The notes beneath the pieces were generated by a model. The model searched no databases. It saw only the letters and a program-made list of their open reading frames with translations, and was not told where the DNA came from. Positions 40,921-51,854 of a stretch of DNA of 64,000 bases are shown here, one piece after another (position 1 is the first letter of the stretch; each line of letters opens with the position of its first letter). The position numbers and the translations under genes were made by a program. Source of the DNA: AG25 sp035517615 (GTDB lineage: Bacteria > Gemmatimonadota > Gemmatimonadetes > Gemmatimonadales > GWC2-71-9); the NCBI GenBank assembly GCA_035517615.1, contig DATIYM010000035.1, forward strand, positions 1-64,000. The letters are read 5' to 3'.

Positions 40921-41285
40921 AGAACCTCCTCGATGACGGTCGGCTCGGAGGTGCTCGGCGTTCGCTGTAAAAACCTTCGTGGCGTCGAATCAGGGCGTCG
41001 CGGAGGAGACGAGGACCCCGGTGCCTCTTGATTGTAGTGGGGCGGTAAACCTGCGCACGGTCTCGCGGGTGTCAAGAACTCGGGATCATGCGCAGAACCA
41101 GGGAATCGAACCGAGGGGAAGACCTAGGTGCGCGTGGAAAAATCTCGGACTGTGACCGCGAGCAGTGTACGCGACATCACGGACCAAGAGGATTAGCCCA
41201 TGCAGCCTATCGACTCTCTAAAGCCGTAGTGATCGAGCGAGGCCGCATGGGCATTCAGCCGCTGAAACCCGGTAAGATGTATCCG
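40921..41285. other. Intergenic stretch with no recognised gene
   Basis: No convincing open frame, RNA gene or repeat was found on either strand between the beta-propeller gene and the OB-fold-like protein. Confidence 0.5.
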
Positions 41286-41741
41286 TCAGTACGGCAACCA
41301 GACCCGCTCGCCAACCGCTGATCGGGTTGGCGCTGCCTGTGTGCGGTATTCGGACGTCCAACGATCCCACTTCGATGCGAGCGCGAGCTGCGATGCGCCA
41401 TAAAGGGCGATCGCGGGGCGACCAGCGTAACTCGCAAGCGCGCCGCTTACGCGCACGTATTTCCCAACCCATTGCCCCGGATCGCGGAACGCGCGGGCGT
41501 ACGCCGGCAATGCAATCGCGGTGAAGGTCTGATATGGGGCTGGGCGTCCCAGATTAAAGAACACCGCTCCTGATTGTGCTGTGTACACGCTGGCAACCGT
41601 CCCCTCTACCGTGAGTACGGGTCGGGCCGTCATTGATGCATCATTTCGTACACGCGCGGATGCTTGGCGGGGCAGAACAAGCGAGATCAGGGCTAACACG
41701 GCCATCGCGGCCGCCATGAGTGGGTCACCATGTTTCTTCAT
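41286..41741 (-). CDS. Small secreted OB-fold-like protein
   Basis: 151 residues with a signal peptide (AAAMAVLALISLVLPRQASA). The mature part (LTVEGTVASVYTAQSGAVFF, FTAIALPAYARAFRDPGQW, GKYVRVSGALASYAGRPAIA) resembles a nucleic-acid/small-ligand OB fold of the periplasmic kind (YdeI/NirD-like). No specific assignment. Transcribed alone. Confidence 0.65.
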   Translation of the reverse strand: MKKHGDPLMAAAMAVLALISLVLPRQASARVRNDASMTARPVLTVEGTVASVYTAQSGAVFFNLGRPAPYQTFTAIALPAYARAFRDPGQWVGKYVRVSGALASYAGRPAIALYGASQLALASKWDRWTSEYRTQAAPTRSAVGERVWLPY

Positions 41742-42549
41742 ACAACCTCCACATGACGGCGGGAAGAGCTGCGACGGCGGGGACGACCGGTGTTCCGGGG
41801 AGACCTGGGCGGCCTCTTTCCTTTGTACCCATGAGACTCGTCCAGGTTTTCAGGCGTCACGGGATTGCAGCAAGGAGCAACGTTTAACCGGAAACCGACA
41901 CAGCGGCGCCAAGGACTACGATCGGGGCAAGGAAACTCGGATCTGCGCAACCGCACTGTGCGCTCCGAGGGGATCGCCGAGGGCGCCGCGCAGAACTGAG
42001 GGGTCAAGATGAAAACGGCCCCTGGCAGATGGAATCAATAGCGTCCGTTAGCACCCACTGCTTGCTGCGAGGTTCGTTTGGCGGCACACGCACAACCCCC
42101 GGAGACATCCGGCGAGGAGTATCGCGGTGTGTGCGGCGGTGATCAGTGACCCGGTCGTCGCGAATCTGACGGCGTGCGCTGGCGGGTCCGTCGGGGGCCC
42201 GCCACACGAGCGGGCGAGCCAGACGCCATCACCTTGCGGGGCGAGTTCCCAGTACCTTCCCCCAAACCAGAACGGGTCAGGGGTCATGTTCAGAGGGCAC
42301 ATCGGTACGCCCCAATTGACGGCAAAGGGGGCTCAGGATGTGGCAATAGCGGCCGTACTTCGGTGACCTCGGGCACGCAGCGTGATTCCGATGTTCCAGT
42401 TGGCGCCAACCTCACGGGTGTTCAAGCGCACGGACGCTCGAGAGGCGCGCGTACCGATTTGTACGAGCGCCACGGGATTGAAAGCCTTTTGAGAGAGGAT
42501 GCAGCGAGGCTACGGAGCTTGCTGCCAATGTGGCGAGCTAAGTCCTTGA
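41742..42549. other. Long intergenic stretch with one weak open frame
   Basis: The only protein-like sequence is on the minus strand at about 42160-42302 (PDPFWFGGRYWELAPQGDGV, then ARSCGGPPTDPPAHAVRFAT), which may be a short hypothetical protein or its degraded remnant. The remainder shows no convincing gene. Confidence 0.35.
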
Positions 42550-42622
42550 TGCGCCGACTCGGAATCGAACCGAGAACCTACTGATTAAGAGTCAGTTGCT
42601 CTACCAATTGAGCTATCGGCGC
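42550..42622 (-). tRNA. tRNA-Lys (CTT)
   Basis: Acceptor GCGCCGA with TCGGCGC, anticodon stem ACTGA/TCAGT around loop CTCTTAA (anticodon CTT) and T-arm CTCGGTTCGATTCCGAG. CCA is not encoded. Confidence 0.95.
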
Positions 42623-42705
42623 TGGACAAGAAAAGAAAAGACTTCAAGAAAAGACGTTTAGCAAAAAGCCTGGGAAAGATCACTGATCCACAACACGGAG
42701 ACAAG

Positions 42706-45699
<2,994 letters not shown>

Positions 45700-45706
45700 G
45701 CGGGAA

Positions 45707-45778
45707 TGCCTCCAAGGGGAATCGAACCCCTGTTCCCACCTTGAAAGAGTGGTGTCCTAACCGTTAGACGATGGAGGC
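45707..45778 (-). tRNA. tRNA-Glu (TTC)
   Basis: Acceptor GCCTCCA with TGGAGGC, anticodon loop CTTTCAA (anticodon TTC), T-arm AGGGGTTCGATTCCCCT. Followed 28 bases away by a second tRNA-Glu, so probably one transcript. Confidence 0.95.
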
Positions 45779-45806
45779 GGTGTCCCCTGGACGTAGTTGC
45801 GGTTCA

Positions 45807-45879
45807 TAGCGGTAACGGGATTCGAACCCGTGTTTGAGCCTTGAGAGGGCTCCGTCCTTGTCCCCTAGACGATACCGCC
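45807..45879 (-). tRNA. tRNA-Glu (CTC)
   Basis: Acceptor GGCGGTA pairs with TACCGCT (first pair G-U), anticodon stem GAGCC/GGCTC around loop CTCTCAA (anticodon CTC), T-arm ACGGGTTCGAATCCCGT. CCA is not encoded. Confidence 0.93.
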
Positions 45880-45974
45880 GCGCACACTGCCGGCCGGAAA
45901 ATATCACCAGCCCAGGAGGGTGGAGCAACCCGCGCCGCTGTTGACCCCGCACGCGAGACACATACCGTAGAGCC

Positions 45975-47195
45975 GTGAAAAAGGCCGTTTCCTGGATCGT
46001 GCCGGAAGGCGTGCTGTTCACCGCCACGCTGCTCGTCGCGGCCGTGCCGACGTTTCGCAAAGCGCTTCCGGACTTCATCTGGTTCGACCCCTACGCCGTC
46101 GCGATCGTAGGCGGACTCCTGGCCTGGCGGTTTCAACGGAGTCGCGTGCTGCTCGCCCTCGTGATCCTGGCGCTCGCCAACTGGTCGATTCGGGAATCGG
46201 TGGCGCTGACCGACGCCGTAGGCGCGCGCGTGATCTATAACGCCACCGCCGTTCTCGTCCCCTTGAATATCGCCGCACTCGCGTTGCTGCCGGAACGGCG
46301 CATCACGACCTGGCGCGGCCTCGTGCGACTCGTGTTCATCGGTCTCCAGGTGGTGATCGTCGAAGTCTTCCGGCGCACGGCCGCGCCCGCAACCGCGGCA
46401 TGGCTCGGCCGCGCCCTGGTACACCTGCGGTGGCTCGGCAAACTTCCGCTCGCACAGTCCGGGATAGTCGCGTTCGCGGTGGCGCTCGCAGTCGTACTGG
46501 TGTTCGTGCCATCGCCGTCGCGCCGTACGGTCCTGTGGGCGCTCGCCACCACCGGAGCCGCCTTTACCGTGTACCGTGCCGGCCCGGGGCCCGCCCTCTA
46601 TCTCGGGACGGCCGGGCTGATCCTGGTGATCGCGGTGATCGAAGCGTCGTACCTGCTCGCCTATCAGGACGGCCTCACGCAATTGCCGGCCCGCCGGGCG
46701 CTGTCGGAAGCCATGGCGCAGCTCGGTGGACAGTACGCGGTGGCCATGATCGACGTCGATCACTTCAAACAGTTCAACGACAAGTATGGCCACGACGTTG
46801 GTGACCAGGTGCTGCGGATGGTCGCCGCGAAGCTCGGCGGCGTCCTGGGCGGTGGCCGGGCGTACCGTTACGGCGGCGAAGAGTTCGCGATCCTGTTCCC
46901 CGGCAAAACCGTCGAAGACGCGGTGCCGCATCTCGAGACCGTGCGCCGGGCCGTGGCGGACGGGGCGTTCACGATCCGCCGGCGCCTCCGGCCGCGCCGG
47001 AAACCGGATACCCCCAAACGCCGCAGCGCGCGGAGGGAAGTCTCGATTACGGTCAGCATTGGCGTCGCCGCTCCCAATAGCCGGCATGCATCACCGGAGC
47101 AGGTAATTCAGGCCGCGGATCGCGCGCTGTATGTCGCCAAGGGCGAAGGCCGGAACCGCACGAGGATCGCCAATGGAAAAGCGGCGGTCCATTGA
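45975..47195 (+). CDS. Membrane diguanylate cyclase (GGDEF)
   Basis: 406 residues from a GTG at 45975. Six or so TM helices in the N-terminal 225 residues (VLFTATLLVAAVPTF, VAIVGGLLAWRFQ, AVALAVVLVFVPS, LYLGTAGLILVIAVIEASYL), then a GGDEF domain: AYQDGLTQLPARRALSEAMA, VAMIDVDHFKQFNDKYGHDV, YRYGGEEFAILFPGK and ITVSIGVAAPN. The active-site motif is GGEEF, so the enzyme is expected to make c-di-GMP. An RxxD-type inhibitory site upstream of GGEEF is not evident. No EAL domain. Confidence 0.9.
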   Translation: MKKAVSWIVPEGVLFTATLLVAAVPTFRKALPDFIWFDPYAVAIVGGLLAWRFQRSRVLLALVILALANWSIRESVALTDAVGARVIYNATAVLVPLNIAALALLPERRITTWRGLVRLVFIGLQVVIVEVFRRTAAPATAAWLGRALVHLRWLGKLPLAQSGIVAFAVALAVVLVFVPSPSRRTVLWALATTGAAFTVYRAGPGPALYLGTAGLILVIAVIEASYLLAYQDGLTQLPARRALSEAMAQLGGQYAVAMIDVDHFKQFNDKYGHDVGDQVLRMVAAKLGGVLGGGRAYRYGGEEFAILFPGKTVEDAVPHLETVRRAVADGAFTIRRRLRPRRKPDTPKRRSARREVSITVSIGVAAPNSRHASPEQVIQAADRALYVAKGEGRNRTRIANGKAAVH

Positions 47196-47211
47196 ATCGG
47201 ACCGCCGCTTT
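47177..47211. terminator. Hairpin terminator between convergent genes
   Basis: Stem AAAGCGGCGGTCC (47178-47190) with GGACCGCCGCTTT (47199-47211), loop of eight bases, overlapping the stop of the diguanylate cyclase gene. It serves the GGDEF gene (+) and the lipoprotein gene (-). Confidence 0.75.
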
Positions 47212-47234
47212 CGATTGAATCGCTCGACTGGTGC

Positions 47235-47639
47235 TTACTTCGCGCTGTTGCTCTCGATGACCTTCACGTAGCCGTAGGTAATCAACGCCCAGGCACCGAC
47301 ACCGGCGAAGATTGCAAGCGCGGTCTTGCCGTGCGCATACTGCTGGGCTTCGACCACTTTCACATCGCCAATCGGCATTTCCGTGAACTCACCCATCGCG
47401 CCGCCCGGTCGCTCGGTGAACCCCATCAGCGTATCACCCGACAGGTGCGCACCGATGATCGTCAGCTTCTGCCCGTCGGTGCGGGTCACACGAATCAACT
47501 TGGGTGTGACTGATTCGATGTAGTTGGCAGGCTCCTTCACCGGCGACATCGAGGTGCAAGCACCGCTGGCCAACGCGATCATGAGCAGCGTGGCGCCCGC
47601 GGCGGCCGAACGAGAACGGGAATCGGTGCGTCTGGACAT
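47235..47639 (-). CDS. Small lipoprotein paralogue 2 (WVT/GDTL family)
   Basis: 134 residues from the ATG at 47639. Arg-rich start, hydrophobic helix and lipobox (ALASGAC). Family core in this subgroup is modified: LIRVTRTDGQKLTIIGAHL, SGDTLMGFTERPGGAM, FTEMPIGDVKVVEAQQYAHG, then a membrane helix (ALAIFAGVGAWALITYGYV). No Cys-rich tail. Most similar to the neighbour at 47854, with which it is a tandem pair (215 bases apart); they share the AQQ(Y/W)AHGKT stretch. Confidence 0.75.
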   Translation of the reverse strand: MSRRTDSRSRSAAAGATLLMIALASGACTSMSPVKEPANYIESVTPKLIRVTRTDGQKLTIIGAHLSGDTLMGFTERPGGAMGEFTEMPIGDVKVVEAQQYAHGKTALAIFAGVGAWALITYGYVKVIESNSAK

Positions 47640-47853
47640 GTCGTACAGTCTCCTTGAAGGCCGGGTTCTGGCGCGAGCCACCGGTCGTTGAACAGGGCGT
47701 CAATCTTCGCAACGCTGGACCCTACACTTACGGCAGGGAACCCTTTGAAGGGCTCCAATATTCCACGCATTCCGGGATCATGCAAGGGTGGCCCGCCGGG
47801 CCGGTCGGGCGGCGAAGGCCACCACCGGCCTGCGGGTGCGGCTCGATGCCGCT

Positions 47854-48306
47854 CTACATCTGGCCCGAGTCGGCCGGGAAGGGACAGGCTGCGCCGGCGG
47901 TGTACAGCCCAGTGTTGCAGTAGTTAGCAGCGCCCTGCCCTTCAGCCTGCTTCACATACAGATAGATGATCCCCGCCGAGGCGGCGAGACCGCCCCCCAC
48001 CGCCAGCAAGGTCTTCCCGTGCGCCCATTGCTGGGCCTCAACCGCTGTGACGTCCTGAAGCGGGATCTCCGTGTACTCATGCATCACACCGTTCGGTCGA
48101 TCGACGAAGCCGTAGAGCGTGTCTCCTTGCATCTGCGCGCCAATGACGGAGAGCTTGCTGCCATCCTTCTGCGTTACGCGGACCATCTTGGGCCGTACCG
48201 TCGTGATGTAGCTGGTGGGGTCCTTCACTTTGCGCATCGAGGTGCAACCGGCCAGCAGCACGGCCGCCGCGACCGCCGCGCGCGCCGCGCGCGACCACGG
48301 TTCCAG
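47854..48306 (-). CDS. Small lipoprotein paralogue 3 (WVT/GDTL family)
   Basis: 150 residues if read from a CTG at 48306, which precedes the signal helix (RAARAAVAAAVLLAGC). The only standard start in frame, GTG 48261, falls inside the signal peptide (MLLAGC). Lipobox LAGC. Core: MVRVTQKDGSKLSVIGAQM, QGDTLYGFVDRPNGVM, YTEIPLQDVTAVEAQQWAHG, second helix (LLAVGGGLAASAGIIYLYV) and two Cys in the tail. Tandem with 47235. The non-standard start could be a base error. Confidence 0.65.
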   Translation of the reverse strand: MEPWSRAARAAVAAAVLLAGCTSMRKVKDPTSYITTVRPKMVRVTQKDGSKLSVIGAQMQGDTLYGFVDRPNGVMHEYTEIPLQDVTAVEAQQWAHGKTLLAVGGGLAASAGIIYLYVKQAEGQGAANYCNTGLYTAGAACPFPADSGQM

Positions 48307-48315
48307 GGACTTGGC

Positions 48316-49713
48316 TCATTTCCCGTCTCCCGTTTCCCGGCTCCCGGTAGTTCCGGACGCCCGGTGCAATGAGTTCAATGCCGTCTGATAGTCCTCGCGT
48401 GATTCCGGCGTGAGCTTGTATTGGCCGAGCCCGCTCGCGTCTTCAAAATAGAGCGTCACGTGGGGATGATCGTACTCCCATTTCCACCCTCCGCCCATCT
48501 TGCCCGGAACTTCGGACGTTCGGTCCGGCTCGCCCAGAGTAATGTAGACCTCGCCGCGGTCGGTCAGCCAGCCCGCATCCACGAACTCCTGGTAGCGGCG
48601 ATTGGCGGTATCCACGCGCTGCAGGTACCCGTCCAGGGTCTCGTTCTGTCGCGTCGCGGGCACGGTATCCGTGCTGCTGTTGAACTGATGCCAGGCGCCG
48701 ACGCGGTCGTCCTTAGTCGCATTGCGCAGGTCGGTCACGAGATCCTGGCGGTCGAAGAACTTGAGCAGGCTGATCATCTGATCCCACGACGCGACGGCCC
48801 AACGATCGGAGAAGCTGACCAGGAACGGAGTGCTCCCGACCGCGATATCCGAATCGTTCCCGATCGCCGACAACCAGAGAACGTCGCTGCCCAGCGGCAG
48901 CACGCCCGGCGCGATCGCGACCTTCGCGGTCTGCAGGATGCCGTTCGGGTCACGCGGCTGAAGGGTGACGGTGTCCTGCCAGAACGCGACCGAATCATGA
49001 TCCATGACCCACGCGGCGAGCTTCGCGCCGACCGGCAAGCGATAGCCTTCGATGTAGAAGTGCAGCGAGTCGGGACCGGTGAGCACCGTCCCGCGCGGGT
49101 TGATGACGAGGTCCGCGAACTCGGCGAGACTCGCGCGACCCCGCCCCTCGTAGATCGGAATCGGCGTTCCCAGCGACGGTCCGTCGAAGCGGGGCACGGT
49201 GTCGCGAATCTCGTGACTGCCATGCGCCGGGCTCTGGAGATCGCGCACCACGACGTTCACGCCGTAAATCCCCGGCCGGATCGGAATGTTTTCCTGATAG
49301 ATGATGCTCTCGTCCGTGCGCTGCGTTTCGGCGACGTTATGGACCCGCACTGCCTCGTCGCGCGACACGTCGCGCGCGTATCCCGAGTCGCCGCTGAAGG
49401 AGATGTCGACGTGATATCGCCCGACGAAATCCGAGCCCTCGGTGCGGAAACTCAGCGCGCGGTTCGAGAGCGACAGGCCGAACACGACGATGGTCGAATC
49501 GGGCGTCGGTCCGGCCAGGAAGCGAAGCGATCCCACGAACCGCAGCTGGGCGGTATCCACGAGATAGCCCATGGAGCGATAGATCTCGCGTGAGTCGTAG
49601 GGCGCGGCCCCGGGATGCGTGGGATGCACCTGTGACGCCGTCCACCACGGGCGCGGACCGCAGCCGGCGAGCGCCGCGGCGAGAAGCACAGTTCGGGCAA
49701 TCCGATGACTCAC
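48316..49713 (-). CDS. GWxTD-domain lipoprotein
   Basis: 465 residues from a GTG at 49713, which begins the signal sequence (RIARTVLLAAALAGC, lipobox Cys); an ATG at 49791 adds 26 unlikely residues. The C-terminal part carries the defining motif GWLTD in FVDAGWLTDRGEVYITLGEP, followed by WKWEYDHPHVTLYFEDASG. The GWxTD family is typical of Bacteroidota, Gemmatimonadota, Acidobacteriota and relatives, which supports the host assignment. A preceding beta-rich region (LSLSNRALSFRTEGSDFVGR) is unassigned. Function unknown. Confidence 0.85.
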   Translation of the reverse strand: MSHRIARTVLLAAALAGCGPRPWWTASQVHPTHPGAAPYDSREIYRSMGYLVDTAQLRFVGSLRFLAGPTPDSTIVVFGLSLSNRALSFRTEGSDFVGRYHVDISFSGDSGYARDVSRDEAVRVHNVAETQRTDESIIYQENIPIRPGIYGVNVVVRDLQSPAHGSHEIRDTVPRFDGPSLGTPIPIYEGRGRASLAEFADLVINPRGTVLTGPDSLHFYIEGYRLPVGAKLAAWVMDHDSVAFWQDTVTLQPRDPNGILQTAKVAIAPGVLPLGSDVLWLSAIGNDSDIAVGSTPFLVSFSDRWAVASWDQMISLLKFFDRQDLVTDLRNATKDDRVGAWHQFNSSTDTVPATRQNETLDGYLQRVDTANRRYQEFVDAGWLTDRGEVYITLGEPDRTSEVPGKMGGGWKWEYDHPHVTLYFEDASGLGQYKLTPESREDYQTALNSLHRASGTTGSRETGDGK

Positions 49714-49866
49714 GGGCGAGTACACCCTCGATTCTGGTACGGAGACGATCGCCGCCGGTTCATTTTTAGCGGGCCGAATGGCGCCAGTCAACGCAGGGCG
49801 CCTGGATCACATCCGGTAACACCGAAGACTATATTAGAGTATCGTGCCCCGATTTTGGTTCCAGTG

Positions 49867-50205
49867 ATGAACAGTAGTCGTTCCGCATTGCCGACGCTGC
49901 CGGTCGAATTGCTCCGTGATGCGGTCGCCCGCGCCGTGGTGCAGACGTCGCTCCGTAAGGCGGCCCGCGAGATCTCCATCAGCCCAAATGGGTTGCGGAA
50001 TTTCATCAATGGGGCCGTGGCCCGCCCGGCCACCTGCCTGAAGCTCGAGCGCTGGATCGCTCGCCGCAATCTCAAGAGCCGCATGCCCACGGAAGGACGC
50101 TTCATCAAGCTGCTGAACGAGGTCGCCGTCGACCTCACGCCAAGGAACGCCGCCGCGCTGGATCGTGGATATGGCGCGGCAGGCGGATTCGAGGCGAAGA
50201 GTTAG
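49867..50205 (+). CDS. Small HTH-like protein
   Basis: 112 residues from the ATG at 49867. Residues 15-60 (VARAVVQTSLRKAAREISIS, PNGLRNFINGAVARPATCLK) suggest a XRE/Fis-like helix-turn-helix, followed by a basic helix (LERWIARRNLKSRMP). Probably a DNA-binding regulator; target unknown. The upstream 150 bases hold no other gene. Confidence 0.65.
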   Translation: MNSSRSALPTLPVELLRDAVARAVVQTSLRKAAREISISPNGLRNFINGAVARPATCLKLERWIARRNLKSRMPTEGRFIKLLNEVAVDLTPRNAAALDRGYGAAGGFEAKS

Positions 50206-50256
50206 ATCAGCCTGATGAGGCGTTGAAGCGGAAGCGCACAGCGGCGGAGCAACGAG

Positions 50257-50688
50257 CTAACAGGGCGTCGTATTCTCGATCTGGCAACAGGGAATGTATT
50301 GCGAGCCTGGCGCGACCCCCATGTCGAGAATCCCGTTGGTGCACACGCCCACATCGCCAACGTCGGGCCGGTGCTCCATGTACCACAGGCCGGCGAACGT
50401 CGCGCCTCCCGCGATGATCGCGACCACCGCGGTCTTGGCCGGGTCTGACTGGAGCGCCTGAATTATCACGACATCGTCCAGGGCAATCCGTTGCGGCTCC
50501 CCATCCACGATCCCATTCAACGTGTCGTGGTTCACTTCGGGGTCCTGCAACTCCACCACGGAATGATCGAGGCCGGTGACCCAGACCCGGTTGTGGGCGT
50601 GCACCGGGTTCAACTGCGTCGGCGACACGGGCCGCAACGAGTGACAGGCAAGCGTGAGGGGCGCGGCAAGCACGACGATCGGGCGCAC
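50257..50688 (-). CDS. Small lipoprotein paralogue 4 (WVT/GDTL family)
   Basis: 143 residues. Signal sequence (PIVVLAAPLTLAC) with lipobox Cys. CHSLRPVSPTQLN, then NRVWVTGLDHSVVELQDPEV, NHDTLNGIVDGEPQRIALDD, a membrane segment (VVAIIAGGATFAGLWYM) and a tail with several Cys (GVCTNG, IPCCQIENTTPC). The G before DTL is H here (NHDTL), a deviation from the family. Closest to 35625 and 62947. Confidence 0.75.
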   Translation of the reverse strand: MRPIVVLAAPLTLACHSLRPVSPTQLNPVHAHNRVWVTGLDHSVVELQDPEVNHDTLNGIVDGEPQRIALDDVVIIQALQSDPAKTAVVAIIAGGATFAGLWYMEHRPDVGDVGVCTNGILDMGVAPGSQYIPCCQIENTTPC

Positions 50689-50918
50689 GCCGAAAAGAAC
50701 CGCCTTCCGAGCGATGAGTCAACGTGGAAAGCCGCCATTCCGGCGAGCTTTCAGGGTGGACGGTTCATGGGGCCTGATATACGTTGGGGGAGCGAGTTCT
50801 TGCATAACGGTGCGTACACAGCCCGAGGGAGGGTGGCCGCATAACAAGGCTCAAGGCCAGGCCAGCTTCTCAGGTCCGTTTGACCTGGAGTCGGAAGACA
50901 CCGAACTAGGGATGGTCG

Positions 50919-50950
50919 GAGCCGCAGCCCTCGCTGCGGCTCCGTTTGCG
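50919..50950. terminator. Hairpin with short T run
   Basis: Stem GGAGCCGCAG (50919-50928) with CTGCGGCTCC (50935-50944), followed by GTTT. It lies between the minus-strand lipoprotein gene and the plus-strand zinc-ribbon gene, but its transcript is uncertain because the genes diverge. Confidence 0.4.
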
Positions 50951-51360
50951 TGTTGAGGACAGGACGCGGGAGCGGAGCATTGGACGAGACCGGCTCGGCA
51001 CCGTCTCACTGGGCGCGCCTCACGGCGGTTGGGCCCCATCCACTGCGTCGAGGCGCGTGGTATCGCGTCACGGTGCTCACGAACGACACGGTCACGCTGG
51101 AAGTGAACGGCAGGCGCGTGGTGGTGTCCCGCGCATTGACGGAACTCGCCGATCATCCGCCGGGCCAGTGGACGGTGGTCCCCCGTCCTCCCAACGCCTC
51201 GCTGCTCTTGCCGGCCAGCTGGGGCAGCCACTACGCGGTATGCCCCAGCTGCGGGAACCGCGCTCCGTTGTTTGGCGCGCCCTCGAGCATGGGGTGCGCG
51301 CGCTGCGGCCAAAGTTTTCCGGTCGCCTGGAACGAGCAATACATGAACAAGAGCAAATAG
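50950..51360 (+). CDS. Zinc-ribbon domain protein
   Basis: About 136 residues, from a GTG or TTG near 50950. The N-terminal half has beta strands (WYRVTVLTNDTVTLEVNGRR). The C-terminal part holds two CxxC pairs, CPSCGNRAPLFGAPSSMGC followed by CARCGQSFPVAWNE, a rubredoxin-like zinc ribbon. Probably soluble; function unknown. Ends 47 bases before the MarR gene. Confidence 0.7.
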   Translation: MLRTGRGSGALDETGSAPSHWARLTAVGPHPLRRGAWYRVTVLTNDTVTLEVNGRRVVVSRALTELADHPPGQWTVVPRPPNASLLLPASWGSHYAVCPSCGNRAPLFGAPSSMGCARCGQSFPVAWNEQYMNKSK

Positions 51361-51406
51361 GATCGCACGGGTTGGGCGCGCCCTTCCGTTTCACTATGCT
51401 GAACAT

Positions 51407-51844
51407 ATGTTTGATATATCAACTATGACTCAACCATCACCTCTCACACTGCTCCTCGAACTCTCCCGGGCTCAGGCCCGGCTGGTCCGCCGGCTCGACG
51501 GCCGGCTCGGCGCGCTGCATGGCCTGAGCTTCGGGGATTTCGCGATCCTGCGGCATCTCGCCCTGGCCCCCGAGCGCAAGCTGCGCCGGGTCGACCTGGC
51601 CGAGGCGCTGGGCCTGACCCCGGCCGCGGTGACGCGCGCCCTGATCCCGCTCGAGAAGATCGGCCTCGTCAAGCGCGCCGTCGACAAGCACGACGCGCGC
51701 GTCGGGTTCGCTTCGCTCACCCGAGCGGGCGAGCAGCTGCTCTCCCACGCGACCGAGGCCGCGGACCAGGCGAGCGCCGAAGCCTTGAGCGCGGATGCCA
51801 CTCAGCTTGGCGAGCTGTCGCGGCTCGTGGCGAAGTTGCTGTAG
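51407..51844 (+). CDS. MarR-family transcriptional regulator
   Basis: 145 residues with the family's winged-helix pattern: LRHLALAPERKLRRVDLAEA, GLTPAAVTRALIPLEKIGLV and RAVDKHDARVGFASLTRAGE. The stop is 11 bases before the start of the next gene, so the two are likely an operon. The regulated ligand may be related to the membrane/spermidine-synthase-like protein. Confidence 0.9.
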   Translation: MFDISTMTQPSPLTLLLELSRAQARLVRRLDGRLGALHGLSFGDFAILRHLALAPERKLRRVDLAEALGLTPAAVTRALIPLEKIGLVKRAVDKHDARVGFASLTRAGEQLLSHATEAADQASAEALSADATQLGELSRLVAKLL

Positions 51845-51854
51845 GACCGCGGTC

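Noticed and set aside
45880..47087. Long minus-strand open frame opposite the diguanylate cyclase
   Set aside because: High-GC shadow of the GGDEF gene: no domain, His/Arg-rich composition, and it runs through a tRNA gene.
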